64,000 nucleotides of DNA from Lewinellaceae bacterium (GCA_016719605.1 JADJYW010000004.1:1-64000); one strand, 5' to 3'; counted from the first letter of the stretch, positions 26,301-35,529 are shown. Translations and numbers: made by a program. Notes: generated from the letters alone by a model not told the origin.

Positions 26301-27287
26301 ATGCGTAAAATCTGTTTTTTATTCGCCATTTTACCCCTGCTCTGCGGTGCCCAAACCGCCATCCCTGTTGCGGATCAAACATTCAAAATGGACGGGGATC
26401 ATGTCTATTCCTTTGCCCTGGCGCAGGGCGACGAGGTGGCGCTGCACATCGAGGTGCTGGTTGGCAGACAGGTGCGCAACGTGGAATTTGCCCAGCACAA
26501 CGGCCCTTCCCTGTTCAGTACCTATGCTCTGGATTCGACGCTGGACAAGTCCATCCTGATCCCCCAAACGGGCGTGTACCTGCTCTCCATCCGGGAGCGC
26601 GGCATGGGCAAAAAAGTGTGCCGATTCACCCTGCATCGTACCCCTGCCGGGCCGCTCACCGAACGGATGGACACGCGGGTGTCGTGGGATTTGCAGCAGC
26701 AACCCCGCTACCAAGTGCAACGCCGGATGATCCTGATTGGGAAAAAACCGGGGATCAGCTCGCTGGGCGGACAAGTCAATGTCAGCGCCAGCAAATTGGG
26801 GTTGAAAAACCCGGTTGGTACCTACCAGTTCGCACTGCCCCCGCACACGGTGAGTTGGGCCTACCGGATTTCTGTAGGGCAGGCCCTGACCGAAGCCCGA
26901 AGAAAAGATGCGGATCAGCTCACCGGCGCGCTCAATTCGGGCGCCGCCAAACTGCTGCCCGTGGCGCCGCCGACGGCGCTGGCGGCCCTCGCACTCGGGA
27001 TGGCCATTGACCTGACTGTACCCAAAGTCGGCGAGGCCGTAGAGTACGCCCTGATGAGCGCCGAAAACCTGGAGAAATTCAAAAAACGGGAGCCGTACCA
27101 AGCCTTTATCTGGCAAGGCTCGGTGAGTGTGGATGTGCAGCGCCGCTTCACGCCGCTCGAAGGCAGCTACTATTTCGCCTTCCGAACCAGCAACTGGATA
27201 GACGATATCACCATCAATGTTGATATCGAGGCCGTGACGGAAACCCCCATTTATTCGGAAGAAATTTTTCTGGAACCGACCAAATGA
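26301..27287 (+). CDS. Secreted protein of unknown function
   Basis: 328 residues with signal peptide 'RKICFLFAILPLLCGAQ'. Residues 20-115 form a beta-rich domain ('DGDHVYSFALAQGDEVALHI', 'GVYLLSIRERGMGKKVCRF') of the kind that packs as a jelly-roll; 120-260 is mixed, with a hydrophobic Ala/Leu-rich helix ('PTALAALALGMAIDLTV'); the C-terminus is again beta-rich. No lipobox, sorting domain or catalytic motif recognised. Divergent from porU across 233 bases that contain only promoters. Confidence 0.75.
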   Translation: MRKICFLFAILPLLCGAQTAIPVADQTFKMDGDHVYSFALAQGDEVALHIEVLVGRQVRNVEFAQHNGPSLFSTYALDSTLDKSILIPQTGVYLLSIRERGMGKKVCRFTLHRTPAGPLTERMDTRVSWDLQQQPRYQVQRRMILIGKKPGISSLGGQVNVSASKLGLKNPVGTYQFALPPHTVSWAYRISVGQALTEARRKDADQLTGALNSGAAKLLPVAPPTALAALALGMAIDLTVPKVGEAVEYALMSAENLEKFKKREPYQAFIWQGSVSVDVQRRFTPLEGSYYFAFRTSNWIDDITINVDIEAVTETPIYSEEIFLEPTK

Positions 27288-27384
27288 CGTGCCTGCCAAT
27301 GTTTGACCGCTCCGGGAGCGTCCGCGATTTTGATGCACGTTGTGCCCTATGCGGCTTTTCAAAAATTTTGCCCCGCGCCCCTCG

Positions 27385-28512
27385 CTATTTTGCTTCCACG
27401 GTTGGGAATTGCAGCAACTCCCGCATTTTGAAGTAAATATCCGTGTTGTCGTAGATACCGCCGAACATTTCGGCGCCCGGGCCGTAGGCAAAAACGGGCA
27501 CCATAACGGGCGTGTGGTAGTCGGTAGTAAACTTGATTTTCAGCGACTCTTTGTCTGCGCCCCGGAGCAGCGCCATGCCGCCGGTCTCATGGTCGGCGGT
27601 GACGATGACCAGCGTGTTGCCGTCTTTTTCCGCAAACCGGAGCGCCTCGCCGATGGCATCATCAAAATCCAGCATTTCCGCCACCGCCTGTGGGCCTTTG
27701 TTGGCGTGGCAAGCCCAGTCAATCTGGGCGCCTTCGACCATCAGGAAAAATCCTTTTTCGCTGCGCTGCGCCAAAAATTCCGGCGCCAGGCGTGCAGCCA
27801 ACGGCAAGTAGGTACGCCCGTCCTCTACCGATTCCGGTTCTTTGACGGCAGAAAACCAGGCAAACGGTTTTTTCGGATCCAGGACACAGTGCTCAAGTGG
27901 CTGCTGCAAAAAATAGCTCACAGCATAGCCCTTTGCCTGTAGTTCCTCGTACAAATTGCGCTTGTCTACGGTACGTGCGGCGAAGTAGCGCATGCCGCCC
28001 CCAATGAACATATCCACATCGGTTTTCAAAAAAAACGTCGCGATTTCCTCCATGTACGTCCGGTCTCGGGCATGCGCGATGAACGAGGCCGGCGTAGCGT
28101 GCGTGATGCTGGAAGTGGACACCAGCCCTGTGGCCATACCAAACGCTTCGGCTTGCTCCAGAATAGTCGGGCATGGCTGCTTTTTTGCCGTCATACCGAT
28201 GGCGCCGTTGTAGGTTTTGCAGCCGCAGGCAAATGCCGTTGCGCCCGCCGCCGAATCGGTGATCAAGTTCTTGGCCGAGTGTGTTTTGATGAGGCCCGTC
28301 ACCGGAAAACGTTCCAGGTGCAGGCCCTCCTTCCGGGCGTACAAGCCCGCCGTCACCTGCGTCAGGCCCATGCCGTCGCCGATCATCAAAATGATATTTC
28401 TGGGCGACTCGACAGGAACAACGGGTGCCGGCGATGTCGCCAGGGGGCCGAACGTGTGGCTGCTCTGAACGGCCAGAACGAATGCTGCCAGCAAAAGTGC
28501 GAGTTGTTTCAT
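27385..28512 (-). CDS. Alkaline phosphatase (PhoA superfamily)
   Basis: 375 residues with signal peptide (1-17). Hydrolyses phosphomonoesters in the periplasm using two Zn and one Mg. Metal ligand Asp46 in 'IGDGMG', nucleophile Ser87 in 'TDSAAGATAFACG', metal ligands in 'VEGAQIDWACHAN' and 'VTADHETGGMAL', and a final His in 'DYHTPVMVP'. The length is compact compared with E. coli PhoA (about 470). The TAGTTTTG box ends 4 nt from the ATG, suggesting a leaderless transcript. No Pho box is recognisable. Confidence 0.93.
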   Translation of the reverse strand: MKQLALLLAAFVLAVQSSHTFGPLATSPAPVVPVESPRNIILMIGDGMGLTQVTAGLYARKEGLHLERFPVTGLIKTHSAKNLITDSAAGATAFACGCKTYNGAIGMTAKKQPCPTILEQAEAFGMATGLVSTSSITHATPASFIAHARDRTYMEEIATFFLKTDVDMFIGGGMRYFAARTVDKRNLYEELQAKGYAVSYFLQQPLEHCVLDPKKPFAWFSAVKEPESVEDGRTYLPLAARLAPEFLAQRSEKGFFLMVEGAQIDWACHANKGPQAVAEMLDFDDAIGEALRFAEKDGNTLVIVTADHETGGMALLRGADKESLKIKFTTDYHTPVMVPVFAYGPGAEMFGGIYDNTDIYFKMRELLQFPTVEAK

Positions 28513-28516
28513 GGGC

Positions 28517-28524
28517 CAAAACTA
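28517..28524 (-). promoter_or_regulatory. -7 promoter box TAGTTTTG, 4 nt before ATG (leaderless)
   Basis: Minus-strand box whose last base (28517) is 4 nt from the phosphatase ATG at 28512, the same spacing as at 13867 and 53472. Confidence 0.6.
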
Positions 28525-28550
28525 CGGCTTTCGGTTGGAAGGTTGAATGG

Positions 28551-30806
28551 CTACCGGCCCGCAGCCAGGGTCTGTTTCAGCGTTTGCAGGTTCTGTTGCA
28601 CCTCGGGGTTGTTGAAGGCATCGAGGATGTCCATTTTCTCTCGTTTGCTCAGGTGCAGGCTCATTGAGGCTTCGTTTTCTTTTTTCGACGGGCGGTACAC
28701 GAAACGCAACACCTGCAAGCGGTCGGCTCCCAGCACGTCGTTGAGCAGCGCGAGCGCATTGTCTTGCTCATAATCCTGCATGGTGGTCAGGCTGGCGGCG
28801 GCGCTGAAAGGCGAAAACAAACTTTCCACGATGCCTTTGTTGTCGCCCTCTTTGATCGGCCTGTTTTTTTCCCAGCAACGCACCTGCACCACCACGACCC
28901 CGTCGGTATTTTCTTCAATCCAGTCCCGAAACGTGTGCGCAAAACGCACGGCCGTGGCAATGCCGTAGTTGTCCCGAAATCCGGCATCCATCGCCTCGAC
29001 AGACGGGTGGGCGGGCAGCCAGGTGGGGGGTAGAATGAGCGGGTAGGAACAATTCATGCGCAGAGCCGTAGTGAAGGCCAGGCTGTCGGCTTGCTGTCCG
29101 GCAAACAACCGGCCAAAATCCACACCGTCGGCTTCGGGGCGGATAGCCCGCCGGGGACTGTCGGGCGGGCGCATGAGGTACGAAACGCCCTGCGGACTGA
29201 TGAGCAGGCGGCGGGCGTCGTTTAGCAAAAACGGCGATACCAGCAACATCGGCACGCGTGCCTCGGTCTCCGGCAGGCGGTAGTCCGCCAACCGCCGGCC
29301 GAGCATGCCGCGGCAGTTTTCGTTCAGCTGGTGCTCAAAAAGATAACCCCGATCTTTTCGGTAGCGGTGCCCTCCCGACTGGAAGGTGCCAAATGGAAAA
29401 AACAGGTCGTTGGAAATGATGGCAAAACTGACGGGATTCAGCAGGTCGAGGCCCATGTCGGTCACATACCCGGGGTCGTGCAGCGCAATGGGTTCGCCTT
29501 CCTGGCGGCGCAGGTACAGCTCCCGCAAATAGGCTGCGCCGAGGATTCCACCCGAGGCGCCGCTCATGAGCATCGTTTGGCGCAGGAGGCGTCCGCCCGT
29601 GGCCTCGTCGGCCCGTTGCAAGGCAAGCATCGTCCACAACGAGGAACGTATACCGCCGCCGCTGACGCAAACGAATACCATTTTGGGGCGCTGCACACCG
29701 GCGGCGCGGTTTTTGGCCAGCCAGTTTTCGAGGATGCGCCGGGTGTGTGCTACGTCTTGCGCCACCGTATCGGGGTGGCTTAAGGCGTTCAGGGTTTTGT
29801 GGGAATACTCTGCGCGATTTTTTTCCGAATAATCCAGCCCGTACGCGCGGTTTCGATAATGAAAAAAACCAAGCCCGGTAGCAAAATTGACCACCATCAT
29901 CATGGCAACAAACACCAGCACCGCCCAGCGCCGGTACCAAAATACAATGGCGCCAAAAAGGGCCATGAACATACTCGCGAAGAGAAAAATGGTGGCGCCG
30001 GTAGGAATTCGCGCCCAGGGTTTTTCCATAAACAGCCCCAAAAACATCAGCAGCAACACGGCTGTGATCTGTACCACCACGGCGTTCAGGTGGTTTTGTC
30101 GAAACACCTTGCCCAAAATATCTTTGTTGTAATGCTCCACGCTGCGCACGGGCCGCAACCGCAGCCGCTCGGTGAGGTAGGTGTCTACCCGCCAGCGCGT
30201 GGAGCCGCTGCGAATTTCCCGCAACGTGGGCAACCGTCCCCCCGGCGCCAACAAGCGGCTGCCCGGCTTCGGCACAAACTGCCCGGGCCGCAAAAACGAC
30301 GCGAGGTCTTTGTTCGTCAGGTGCAAATAGACCGCCAGAGCAACGACCATGGCCCCCATGCCTGCCAAAAACCCGACAATGTTGCGCACAATCTCCCACG
30401 CATCGGCCAGTTCGTCGTGCGCCTGAAAGCGGATGGATGTGAGCAGGTATGTGAGTAAAAAAGCAACGGGGATGACGCTGTTGTTCAGGGCGAACTTGGT
30501 GAACGGTGCTTCCAGGGTGGCCAGAAACGGGAAGCGGGTGGAGCAAAGCAGGTACGTCGTCAGGTGCCAGATCAGGAAAAACGCGCCGCAGGCGGCCCCG
30601 GTGAGGAAAAAACTCCAAAAATTCACCTCTCCGTGGTACTCCGGCGTGAGCAGCAGGTAGTACACCCCGAAAAAATGCCCCACGCCGCCCGTCATCAGCA
30701 AAACCAGAAACACCCACAAGGCCACCAGCATCAGGTGGTTGCGCAGGTGCAACACCAGCAGCCGGATCGGAAAGGAATAGAACAACAGGGAACGGTGTCG
30801 TCGCAT
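28551..30806 (-). CDS. Polytopic membrane protein with patatin-like phospholipase domain
   Basis: 751 residues. The N-terminal half has about seven hydrophobic segments (near 20-45, 70-95, 115-140, 160-180 and three between 255 and 345). The C-terminal half is a patatin fold: oxyanion 'VCVSGGGIRSSLW', nucleophile Ser418 in GASGG and catalytic Asp607 in 'MDAGFRDNYG'. Patatins hydrolyse acyl esters of membrane lipids; fusion to a large membrane domain suggests action on the inner leaflet. The ATG at 30806 follows a TACCTTTG box, excluding a 40-residue upstream extension that would run through the promoter. Confidence 0.85.
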   Translation of the reverse strand: MRRHRSLLFYSFPIRLLVLHLRNHLMLVALWVFLVLLMTGGVGHFFGVYYLLLTPEYHGEVNFWSFFLTGAACGAFFLIWHLTTYLLCSTRFPFLATLEAPFTKFALNNSVIPVAFLLTYLLTSIRFQAHDELADAWEIVRNIVGFLAGMGAMVVALAVYLHLTNKDLASFLRPGQFVPKPGSRLLAPGGRLPTLREIRSGSTRWRVDTYLTERLRLRPVRSVEHYNKDILGKVFRQNHLNAVVVQITAVLLLMFLGLFMEKPWARIPTGATIFLFASMFMALFGAIVFWYRRWAVLVFVAMMMVVNFATGLGFFHYRNRAYGLDYSEKNRAEYSHKTLNALSHPDTVAQDVAHTRRILENWLAKNRAAGVQRPKMVFVCVSGGGIRSSLWTMLALQRADEATGGRLLRQTMLMSGASGGILGAAYLRELYLRRQEGEPIALHDPGYVTDMGLDLLNPVSFAIISNDLFFPFGTFQSGGHRYRKDRGYLFEHQLNENCRGMLGRRLADYRLPETEARVPMLLVSPFLLNDARRLLISPQGVSYLMRPPDSPRRAIRPEADGVDFGRLFAGQQADSLAFTTALRMNCSYPLILPPTWLPAHPSVEAMDAGFRDNYGIATAVRFAHTFRDWIEENTDGVVVVQVRCWEKNRPIKEGDNKGIVESLFSPFSAAASLTTMQDYEQDNALALLNDVLGADRLQVLRFVYRPSKKENEASMSLHLSKREKMDILDAFNNPEVQQNLQTLKQTLAAGR

Positions 30807-30850
30807 GGTGCGGGAGCCGCGCGGGATGGTCAGTATTTGGCGGCCATGGG

Positions 30851-30858
30851 CAAAGGTA
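30851..30858 (-). promoter_or_regulatory. -7 promoter box TACCTTTG for the patatin gene
   Basis: Minus-strand TAnnTTTG match 44 nt upstream of the ATG at 30806 and just downstream of the terminator at 30889-30921, so the gene probably has its own promoter. Confidence 0.5.
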
Positions 30859-30888
30859 GGCGTTTGGCCCCGGGCTGTTGGCCCCGGC

Positions 30889-30921
30889 AAAAAAAACAGG
30901 GCCGGCGAATCGCCGGCCCTG
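30889..30921 (-). terminator. Strong Rho-independent terminator (minus strand)
   Basis: Perfect 12-bp GC-rich stem (30897-30908 with 30910-30921) followed on the minus strand by eight T. No protein gene ends upstream of it; it terminates the candidate ncRNA. Confidence 0.9.
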
Positions 30922-31180
30922 CGCATACTTTAGTATCGGGTATTCACCTACACACGCCAGACAAAACCCGTCGTGTGTTTGTATTTTTTGACACGCCGGC
31001 CAACGGCAAAAGCCGATGATTGGTGGCCAAAATTGTGGTGAGGAGACCAGCCCTACCCCCCAGCGGACTGGTCCCTCGTCCACGGACTTAAGGCCACATT
31101 TGACCTTAATTTCTTGAGAACATGCCAAACCTGTAATTTGGAAAAAGCAACCGTTTTTTTAGTTTCGGATGCCGTGCCTT
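30889..31180 (-). ncRNA. Structured non-coding RNA candidate, about 290 nt
   Basis: A minus-strand transcript from a TACGTTTG box (31185-31192) to the terminator would hold a series of stable hairpins: 31088-31109 (8 bp, 6-nt loop), 31035-31083 (a three-part 14-bp stem GTGG/GAGG/GACCAG with one bulge), 30998-31028 (CGGC-AAAA-GCCG inside GGCCA/TGGCC), 30950-30978 (ACACACG/CGTGTGT), then the terminator. No ORF with coding character lies on this strand. It lacks the landmarks of tmRNA, RNase P RNA and SRP RNA that I can check by eye. Alternatives: a 6S-like RNA, or an attenuator leader of the patatin gene, though that gene has its own promoter box below the terminator. Confidence 0.6.
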
Positions 31181-31184
31181 TGCA

Positions 31185-31192
31185 CAAACGTA
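31185..31192 (-). promoter_or_regulatory. -7 promoter box TACGTTTG for the ncRNA candidate
   Basis: Minus-strand TAnnTTTG match; a TTG lies about 18 nt upstream of it. The remaining 180 bases to htpG hold no recognised feature. Confidence 0.4.
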
Positions 31193-31369
31193 CTTTTACA
31201 AGGACTGTGCCAACATTGCGCAACAGGATATTTTTTAAACCTCCGGGAGTAGGACACAACGACAAGTAGACCGTGCCGCAGGCGACATTTTGTCAGCCGC
31301 AGCGCCGCTGGCACGGGCTTTGAAAACGCCCTGTTACCCATCGCACCATTTCAATCATCTTAACCATCT

Positions 31370-33238
31370 ATGCAAAAAGGTACTATTTCCGTCCAGACCG
31401 AGAACATATTCCCCATCATCAAAAAATTCCTCTACTCCGACCACGAGATTTTCCTGCGCGAACTCGTGTCGAACGCCGTGGATGCCACAACCAAACTCCG
31501 GGTGCTGGCCCAGCGCGGCGAAATTCAGGGCGAGATCGGCGACACGACTATCGAGATCGTACTCGAACCGGAAAACAACCGCCTCATCGTGCGCGACCGC
31601 GGCATCGGCATGACCGAGCAGGAGGTGCAGCAATACCTCAACCAGATCGCTTTCAGCAGCGCCGCCGATTTCCTCGAAAAATACGAAAACAGCAGCATCA
31701 TCGGCCACTTTGGCCTCGGCTTCTACTCGGCGTTTATGGTAGCCGACAAGGTGGAGGTGGTCACCAAATCGTGGCAACCCGATGCCCACGCCGTCCGCTG
31801 GACCTGTGAAGGTTCCCCGGAATTTACCCTCGAAAAAATCGAAAAGGATGCGCGCGGCACCGACATTATCCTCTACATCAATGCGGAAAACAAAGATTTT
31901 CTGGAGAACACCCGCGTCGGGGACTTGCTCGAAAAATACTGCAAGTTCCTGCCCGTACCGATTCAGTTTGGTACCCGCACCGAATACGAGACCCTCGGAG
32001 AGGGCGACGAGGCCAAAGAGGAAACCCGCGAGGTGCCCAACGTGATCAACGAAACGCGCCCCCTCTGGAAAAAAACGCCTACCGAACTCAAAGACGAGGA
32101 CTACCTCCAGTTTTACCGCACCCTCTACCCCATGGCCCCGGAACCTATGTTCTGGATCCACCTCAACATTGACTACCCGTTCAACCTCACCGGCGTACTC
32201 TATTTCCCAAAACTCGGCAATGCCGTGGAAGTATCGCGCAACAAAATACACCTCTACAGCAACCAGGTGTTTGTGACCGACGACGTACGCGAGATCGTAC
32301 CCGAATGGCTCCTGCTCCTGCACGGGATCATTGACTCGCCCGACATCCCGCTCAATGTGTCGCGCTCCTACCTGCAAAGCGATGCCAACGTCAAAAAAAT
32401 CAGCGAGTACATCGCCAAAAAGGTAGCCGACAAACTCAACGAACTGTTCAAAGCCGACCGCAAGGCATTTGAACAAAAATGGCGCGACCTCGGCGTGTTT
32501 GTGAAGTACGGCATGGTCTCCGACCCCAAATTCCAGGAACGCGCCATGAACTTCGCCCTGCTGGAAAATACAGCCGGCGAGTTCCACCTCCTGGCCGACT
32601 ACAAAGAAAAAATCAAAGTCAACCAGACCGACAAGCACCAGAAGGTTGTCTGCATCTACACCCAGGACCCCGAGGGCCACGATGCGCTCGTCAAGGCTGC
32701 CGGAAACCGCGGCTACGATGTACTGAAAATGGACACCGTGCTTGACAACCACTGGATGCAACACATCGAGTACCGCTCGAACCTCGACCTCCTGTTTGTG
32801 CGCATTGACTCCGACACGCTGGACAAACTGGTGCAAAAGGACGAGCAAACCGCGTCGGTACTCACCGAGCAGGAAATCGCAACCGTAAAAGATGTGTTTG
32901 AAAAAACCGTCGCCGGCAAAATCGCCGGCGGGCGGGTGGAATGTTCCGCGCTGGCGCCCGACGATCTGCCGGTGAGCATCACCCGCCCCGAGTTCCTGCG
33001 GCGCATGAAGGAAATGCAAACCATGCACGGCGTGGGTGGCGGCGATTTTCTGGATTCGTACAATGTGGTGGTGAACACCAACCACCCGCTGGTGGCCGGG
33101 AAATTGGTCAAAACAGATAACCCCGACGAGCAATCGGCCCTCGCCAGGTACCTCTACGAGGTGGCGCTGCTCCAGCAGGGTATGTTGCGCGGGGAGGCGC
33201 TGACGCAGTTTGTAGAAAAAACACTGGGACGGCTGTAG
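31370..33238 (+). CDS. htpG: Molecular chaperone HtpG (Hsp90)
   Basis: 622-residue cytosolic ATP-dependent chaperone. N-terminal GHKL ATPase: 'FLRELVSNAVDATTKLRVL' (catalytic Glu and nucleotide-binding Asn), 'RDRGIGMTEQEVQQYLNQIA' and 'GHFGLGFYSAFMVADKVEV' (lid and glycine box). A middle domain with 'DEDYLQFYRTLYP' and 'VSRSYLQSDANVKKI', and a C-terminal dimerisation domain follow. It is intact in one frame, a useful contrast to the frameshifted genes. The upstream 560 bases hold the ncRNA candidate on the other strand; I see no heat-shock operator. Confidence 0.97.
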   Translation: MQKGTISVQTENIFPIIKKFLYSDHEIFLRELVSNAVDATTKLRVLAQRGEIQGEIGDTTIEIVLEPENNRLIVRDRGIGMTEQEVQQYLNQIAFSSAADFLEKYENSSIIGHFGLGFYSAFMVADKVEVVTKSWQPDAHAVRWTCEGSPEFTLEKIEKDARGTDIILYINAENKDFLENTRVGDLLEKYCKFLPVPIQFGTRTEYETLGEGDEAKEETREVPNVINETRPLWKKTPTELKDEDYLQFYRTLYPMAPEPMFWIHLNIDYPFNLTGVLYFPKLGNAVEVSRNKIHLYSNQVFVTDDVREIVPEWLLLLHGIIDSPDIPLNVSRSYLQSDANVKKISEYIAKKVADKLNELFKADRKAFEQKWRDLGVFVKYGMVSDPKFQERAMNFALLENTAGEFHLLADYKEKIKVNQTDKHQKVVCIYTQDPEGHDALVKAAGNRGYDVLKMDTVLDNHWMQHIEYRSNLDLLFVRIDSDTLDKLVQKDEQTASVLTEQEIATVKDVFEKTVAGKIAGGRVECSALAPDDLPVSITRPEFLRRMKEMQTMHGVGGGDFLDSYNVVVNTNHPLVAGKLVKTDNPDEQSALARYLYEVALLQQGMLRGEALTQFVEKTLGRL

Positions 33239-33290
33239 AGAAATGCCGCACCGACTAACCGGCGTATGTCACACTACTAAGCCTTTTTCC

Positions 33291-33391
33291 ACCCCCCCGC
33301 CCCAGGGGGATTAAAAAAGGGGGATTTAAAAAAAAAAAACCCCCCCCCCCCGCCCCCCCCCGGGGGGGGGGAAAGGGGCCGGGGGGGGCGT
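33291..33391. other. G/C homopolymer tract, possible sequencing artefact
   Basis: After htpG the sequence degenerates into runs of C, A and G up to 12 long (AAAAAAAAAAAACCCCCCC..., CGGGGGGGGGG). The left end (CCACCCCCCCGCCCCAGGGG) resembles the G/C-rich palindrome of the DUF559 element, so a damaged copy of that repeat is possible. The 160-base gap to the bestrophin gene holds nothing else. Confidence 0.6.
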
Positions 33392-33399
33392 ATGCTCCG

Positions 33400-34278
33400 C
33401 TAAATAATCTCGTGGATATGCGCCTGGATGCTTCGGGCGATTCGGCTCAGGGGCAGATCGTTTTCGTCTGCTCCGAACGGCTCCTCAATTTCTTCAGCGA
33501 TCAGTTCCAGACTGGCCAGCACAAAAAAGATGAACGCCACCATCGGTATCACAAAATAGCCGAGGTTGAACACATAGCCGAAAGGCAGGGTGGCCACATA
33601 CACGATGATAAATTTTTTGATGAAGACGCTGTACGAATAGGGGATCGGCGTGTTTTTGATCCGTTCGCACCCGCCGCAGATGTCCGTGAACGACTGGAGT
33701 TCGGCGTTGATAAACAACAGCTGTTCTCCACTGATCTTTTTTTCGTTCAGCATTTCCTGTACCTGGCGATACATAAGCGCAGCCACCTGGTTGGGCACAT
33801 GTTTTTCCAGGTCAAGTTTGATCTGGGCTTGTTCGGGTATGTTGTCGAACAGTTCGATGCGCAGGTCTTCACTGCGCAGGTGGTTTTTCAGCGCGGTGGC
33901 GTAAGCCGGTATCATGATGCGGAAATAGCCGCGGTGCGGGTCATTTTCAGGCAATATGGCCGCGAGTTTCATGGCCAGGTTGCGGCTGCTGTTCACGAGT
34001 GCGCCCCACAGTTTGCGGCCTTCCCACCAGCGCTCGTAGGCGGTGTTGGTCCGAAAAACCAGCGCAAAGGAAATGACAAACCCCAGCAGCGTGTGCATGA
34101 GTGAAATGTTGCGAAGGCGGCTCGTCTCGCTCAGTTTCCAGTATTCCAGTTCGAGCCAGGCAATGAACGCCGAGTACACGCAAACGCCAATGATCCAGGG
34201 AAAAAGGCGTCGTATTGTATCGGAACGGTTAAAATGAAACGGCAAGTGAAACCACTCTTTCGGGTCGTGTGCAATCAT
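33400..34278 (-). CDS. Bestrophin family chloride-channel-like protein
   Basis: 292 residues of the bestrophin/UPF0187 family, which form pentameric anion channels in the inner membrane. The hydrophobic segments are near 25-45, 65-85, 205-225 and 230-255. Family motifs: 'LLGFVISFALVFRTNTAYERWWEGRKLWG' (pore helix region, with the RWWEGRK block), 'YSVFIKKFIIVYVATLPFG' and 'EEIEEPFGADENDLPL', equivalent to the acidic cytosolic Ca2+-clasp region. Monocistronic by orientation and spacing. Confidence 0.92.
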   Translation of the reverse strand: MIAHDPKEWFHLPFHFNRSDTIRRLFPWIIGVCVYSAFIAWLELEYWKLSETSRLRNISLMHTLLGFVISFALVFRTNTAYERWWEGRKLWGALVNSSRNLAMKLAAILPENDPHRGYFRIMIPAYATALKNHLRSEDLRIELFDNIPEQAQIKLDLEKHVPNQVAALMYRQVQEMLNEKKISGEQLLFINAELQSFTDICGGCERIKNTPIPYSYSVFIKKFIIVYVATLPFGYVFNLGYFVIPMVAFIFFVLASLELIAEEIEEPFGADENDLPLSRIARSIQAHIHEII

Positions 34279-34310
34279 GTCTGTTTGTGTTGAAATGGGT
34301 AAAATCCGGC

Positions 34311-35528
34311 TTACTCTTCCCGCAAAAACGCCGGCACCCGCACGGCCCGCGCTGCCGGCATCAAAGCGGCCAGCAGCCCAATGGCCAGCACGGTAGCCGT
34401 CACGGGCAGAAAATCCTGCAAACGCATGGAAATAGGATAACTATCCACCAGAAACCCCTGGGGGATGGACACAATACCCCAGGTTTTTTGCGCTACATAC
34501 AGACCTACGGCCAGTGCCATGCCGATACCCATACCAAGCGCCGTGAGCAGCAGGCCTTCGGCGAGAAATATGTGCCGGATCGTCCGGTCGTCGGCACCCA
34601 TACTTTTTAGGATAGAGATATCTTTTTGTTTGTCCAGAACGATCATCCACAAAGCGCCCACCATGTTGAATGCCATGAGGATGAGCATGAGCGTGGTGAT
34701 GGCAAAACCCATCCATTTTTCCAGTCGCATGACCTTGAAAAAGGCCTCGTTTTGCTCGTAGCGATCCCGGAGTACAAAACCTTCGCCGAGCACGCCCGCG
34801 ATGGCCTGTTTGACGGCAGCCGTCTGCGTGCCGGGTGTGCAGCGTACCTCCAGCGCCGACACCGTCCCCGGAGGTACCTCCAGCAGTTCGCGCATAAAAG
34901 CCACATTGGTCAGCACATACTGGTTGTCGAAATCCTGCTGAATAGCAAACGTGCCTTTCGGGTAGGCATACCGGATGGCAAAAGGCTGATCCAGCACCCC
35001 GGTTTGCTCTTTGGGCATATAAATCCGGAGCGTAGCAATCGGGTTTTCCACATTCACGCCGAGTTTGTTGCGCATGCCGGCGCCCAATACGGCACAGTTG
35101 CGGTCTTCTTCCTGCAACTGGTACCGGCCCTCGCGCACAGTCGAATCTATACCGTTGACGCGGGCAAAATACTCATCCACGCCCTTTAGCACACCGAAAT
35201 CCTGCGAGCCTTCGTATTCAAAAAACGCGATCTCTTCCAGCGTCTCGCTCACCACAAACACCCCGGGCAGCCGGCGCAGTTTGTCTATGGTCAAACTGTC
35301 CACCACAAACGTCTTGCCCCGGGCCGGCGAAACCTTCACTTCGGGGTTGAAATACCCGAACAACCCCGAAAGCAAATCCTCAAATCCGTTGAACACCGAC
35401 AGGATCAGAATGAGCGCCGCCGTGCCCACGGAAATGCCAAAAACTGAAATGCCGGCAATCACATTGATGGCGTTCGTGCTGCGACGAGCAAACAGGTAGC
35501 GGCGAGCGATGAGCAGTGAAAGGTTCAA
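34311..35528 (-). CDS. ABC transporter permease, LolC/LolE type
   Basis: 405 residues. An N-terminal TM (about 20-45, 'VIAGISVFGISVGTAALILI') is followed by a large periplasmic MacB-type domain (50-265) and three C-terminal TMs of the FtsX fold (near 275-300, 325-350 and 370-395), the permease layout of the lipoprotein-releasing complex LolCDE. The N-terminal 'RRYLFARRSTNAINVIAGIS' and 'LKSMGADDRTIRHIFLAEGL' are typical. A LolD ATPase is not adjacent. Its ATG lies beside a GAGTTTTGAG repeat that separates it from the polyprenyl synthase gene upstream. Confidence 0.9.
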   Translation of the reverse strand: MNLSLLIARRYLFARRSTNAINVIAGISVFGISVGTAALILILSVFNGFEDLLSGLFGYFNPEVKVSPARGKTFVVDSLTIDKLRRLPGVFVVSETLEEIAFFEYEGSQDFGVLKGVDEYFARVNGIDSTVREGRYQLQEEDRNCAVLGAGMRNKLGVNVENPIATLRIYMPKEQTGVLDQPFAIRYAYPKGTFAIQQDFDNQYVLTNVAFMRELLEVPPGTVSALEVRCTPGTQTAAVKQAIAGVLGEGFVLRDRYEQNEAFFKVMRLEKWMGFAITTLMLILMAFNMVGALWMIVLDKQKDISILKSMGADDRTIRHIFLAEGLLLTALGMGIGMALAVGLYVAQKTWGIVSIPQGFLVDSYPISMRLQDFLPVTATVLAIGLLAALMPAARAVRVPAFLREE

Positions 35529-35529
35529 C

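Noticed and set aside
27310..27330. Hairpin CGCTCC/GGAGCG between the secreted unknown and the phosphatase as a terminator
   Set aside because: No T-run follows in either direction within the expected distance.
29335..31128. 597-codon open frame on the minus strand through the patatin gene and ncRNA region
   Set aside because: It overlaps the patatin gene in another frame, has Arg/Pro/Ala/His-rich composition, and shows no domain; high GC keeps stops rare.
31355..33133. 592-codon frame antisense to htpG
   Set aside because: Antisense shadow of a highly conserved gene; no recognisable protein features.
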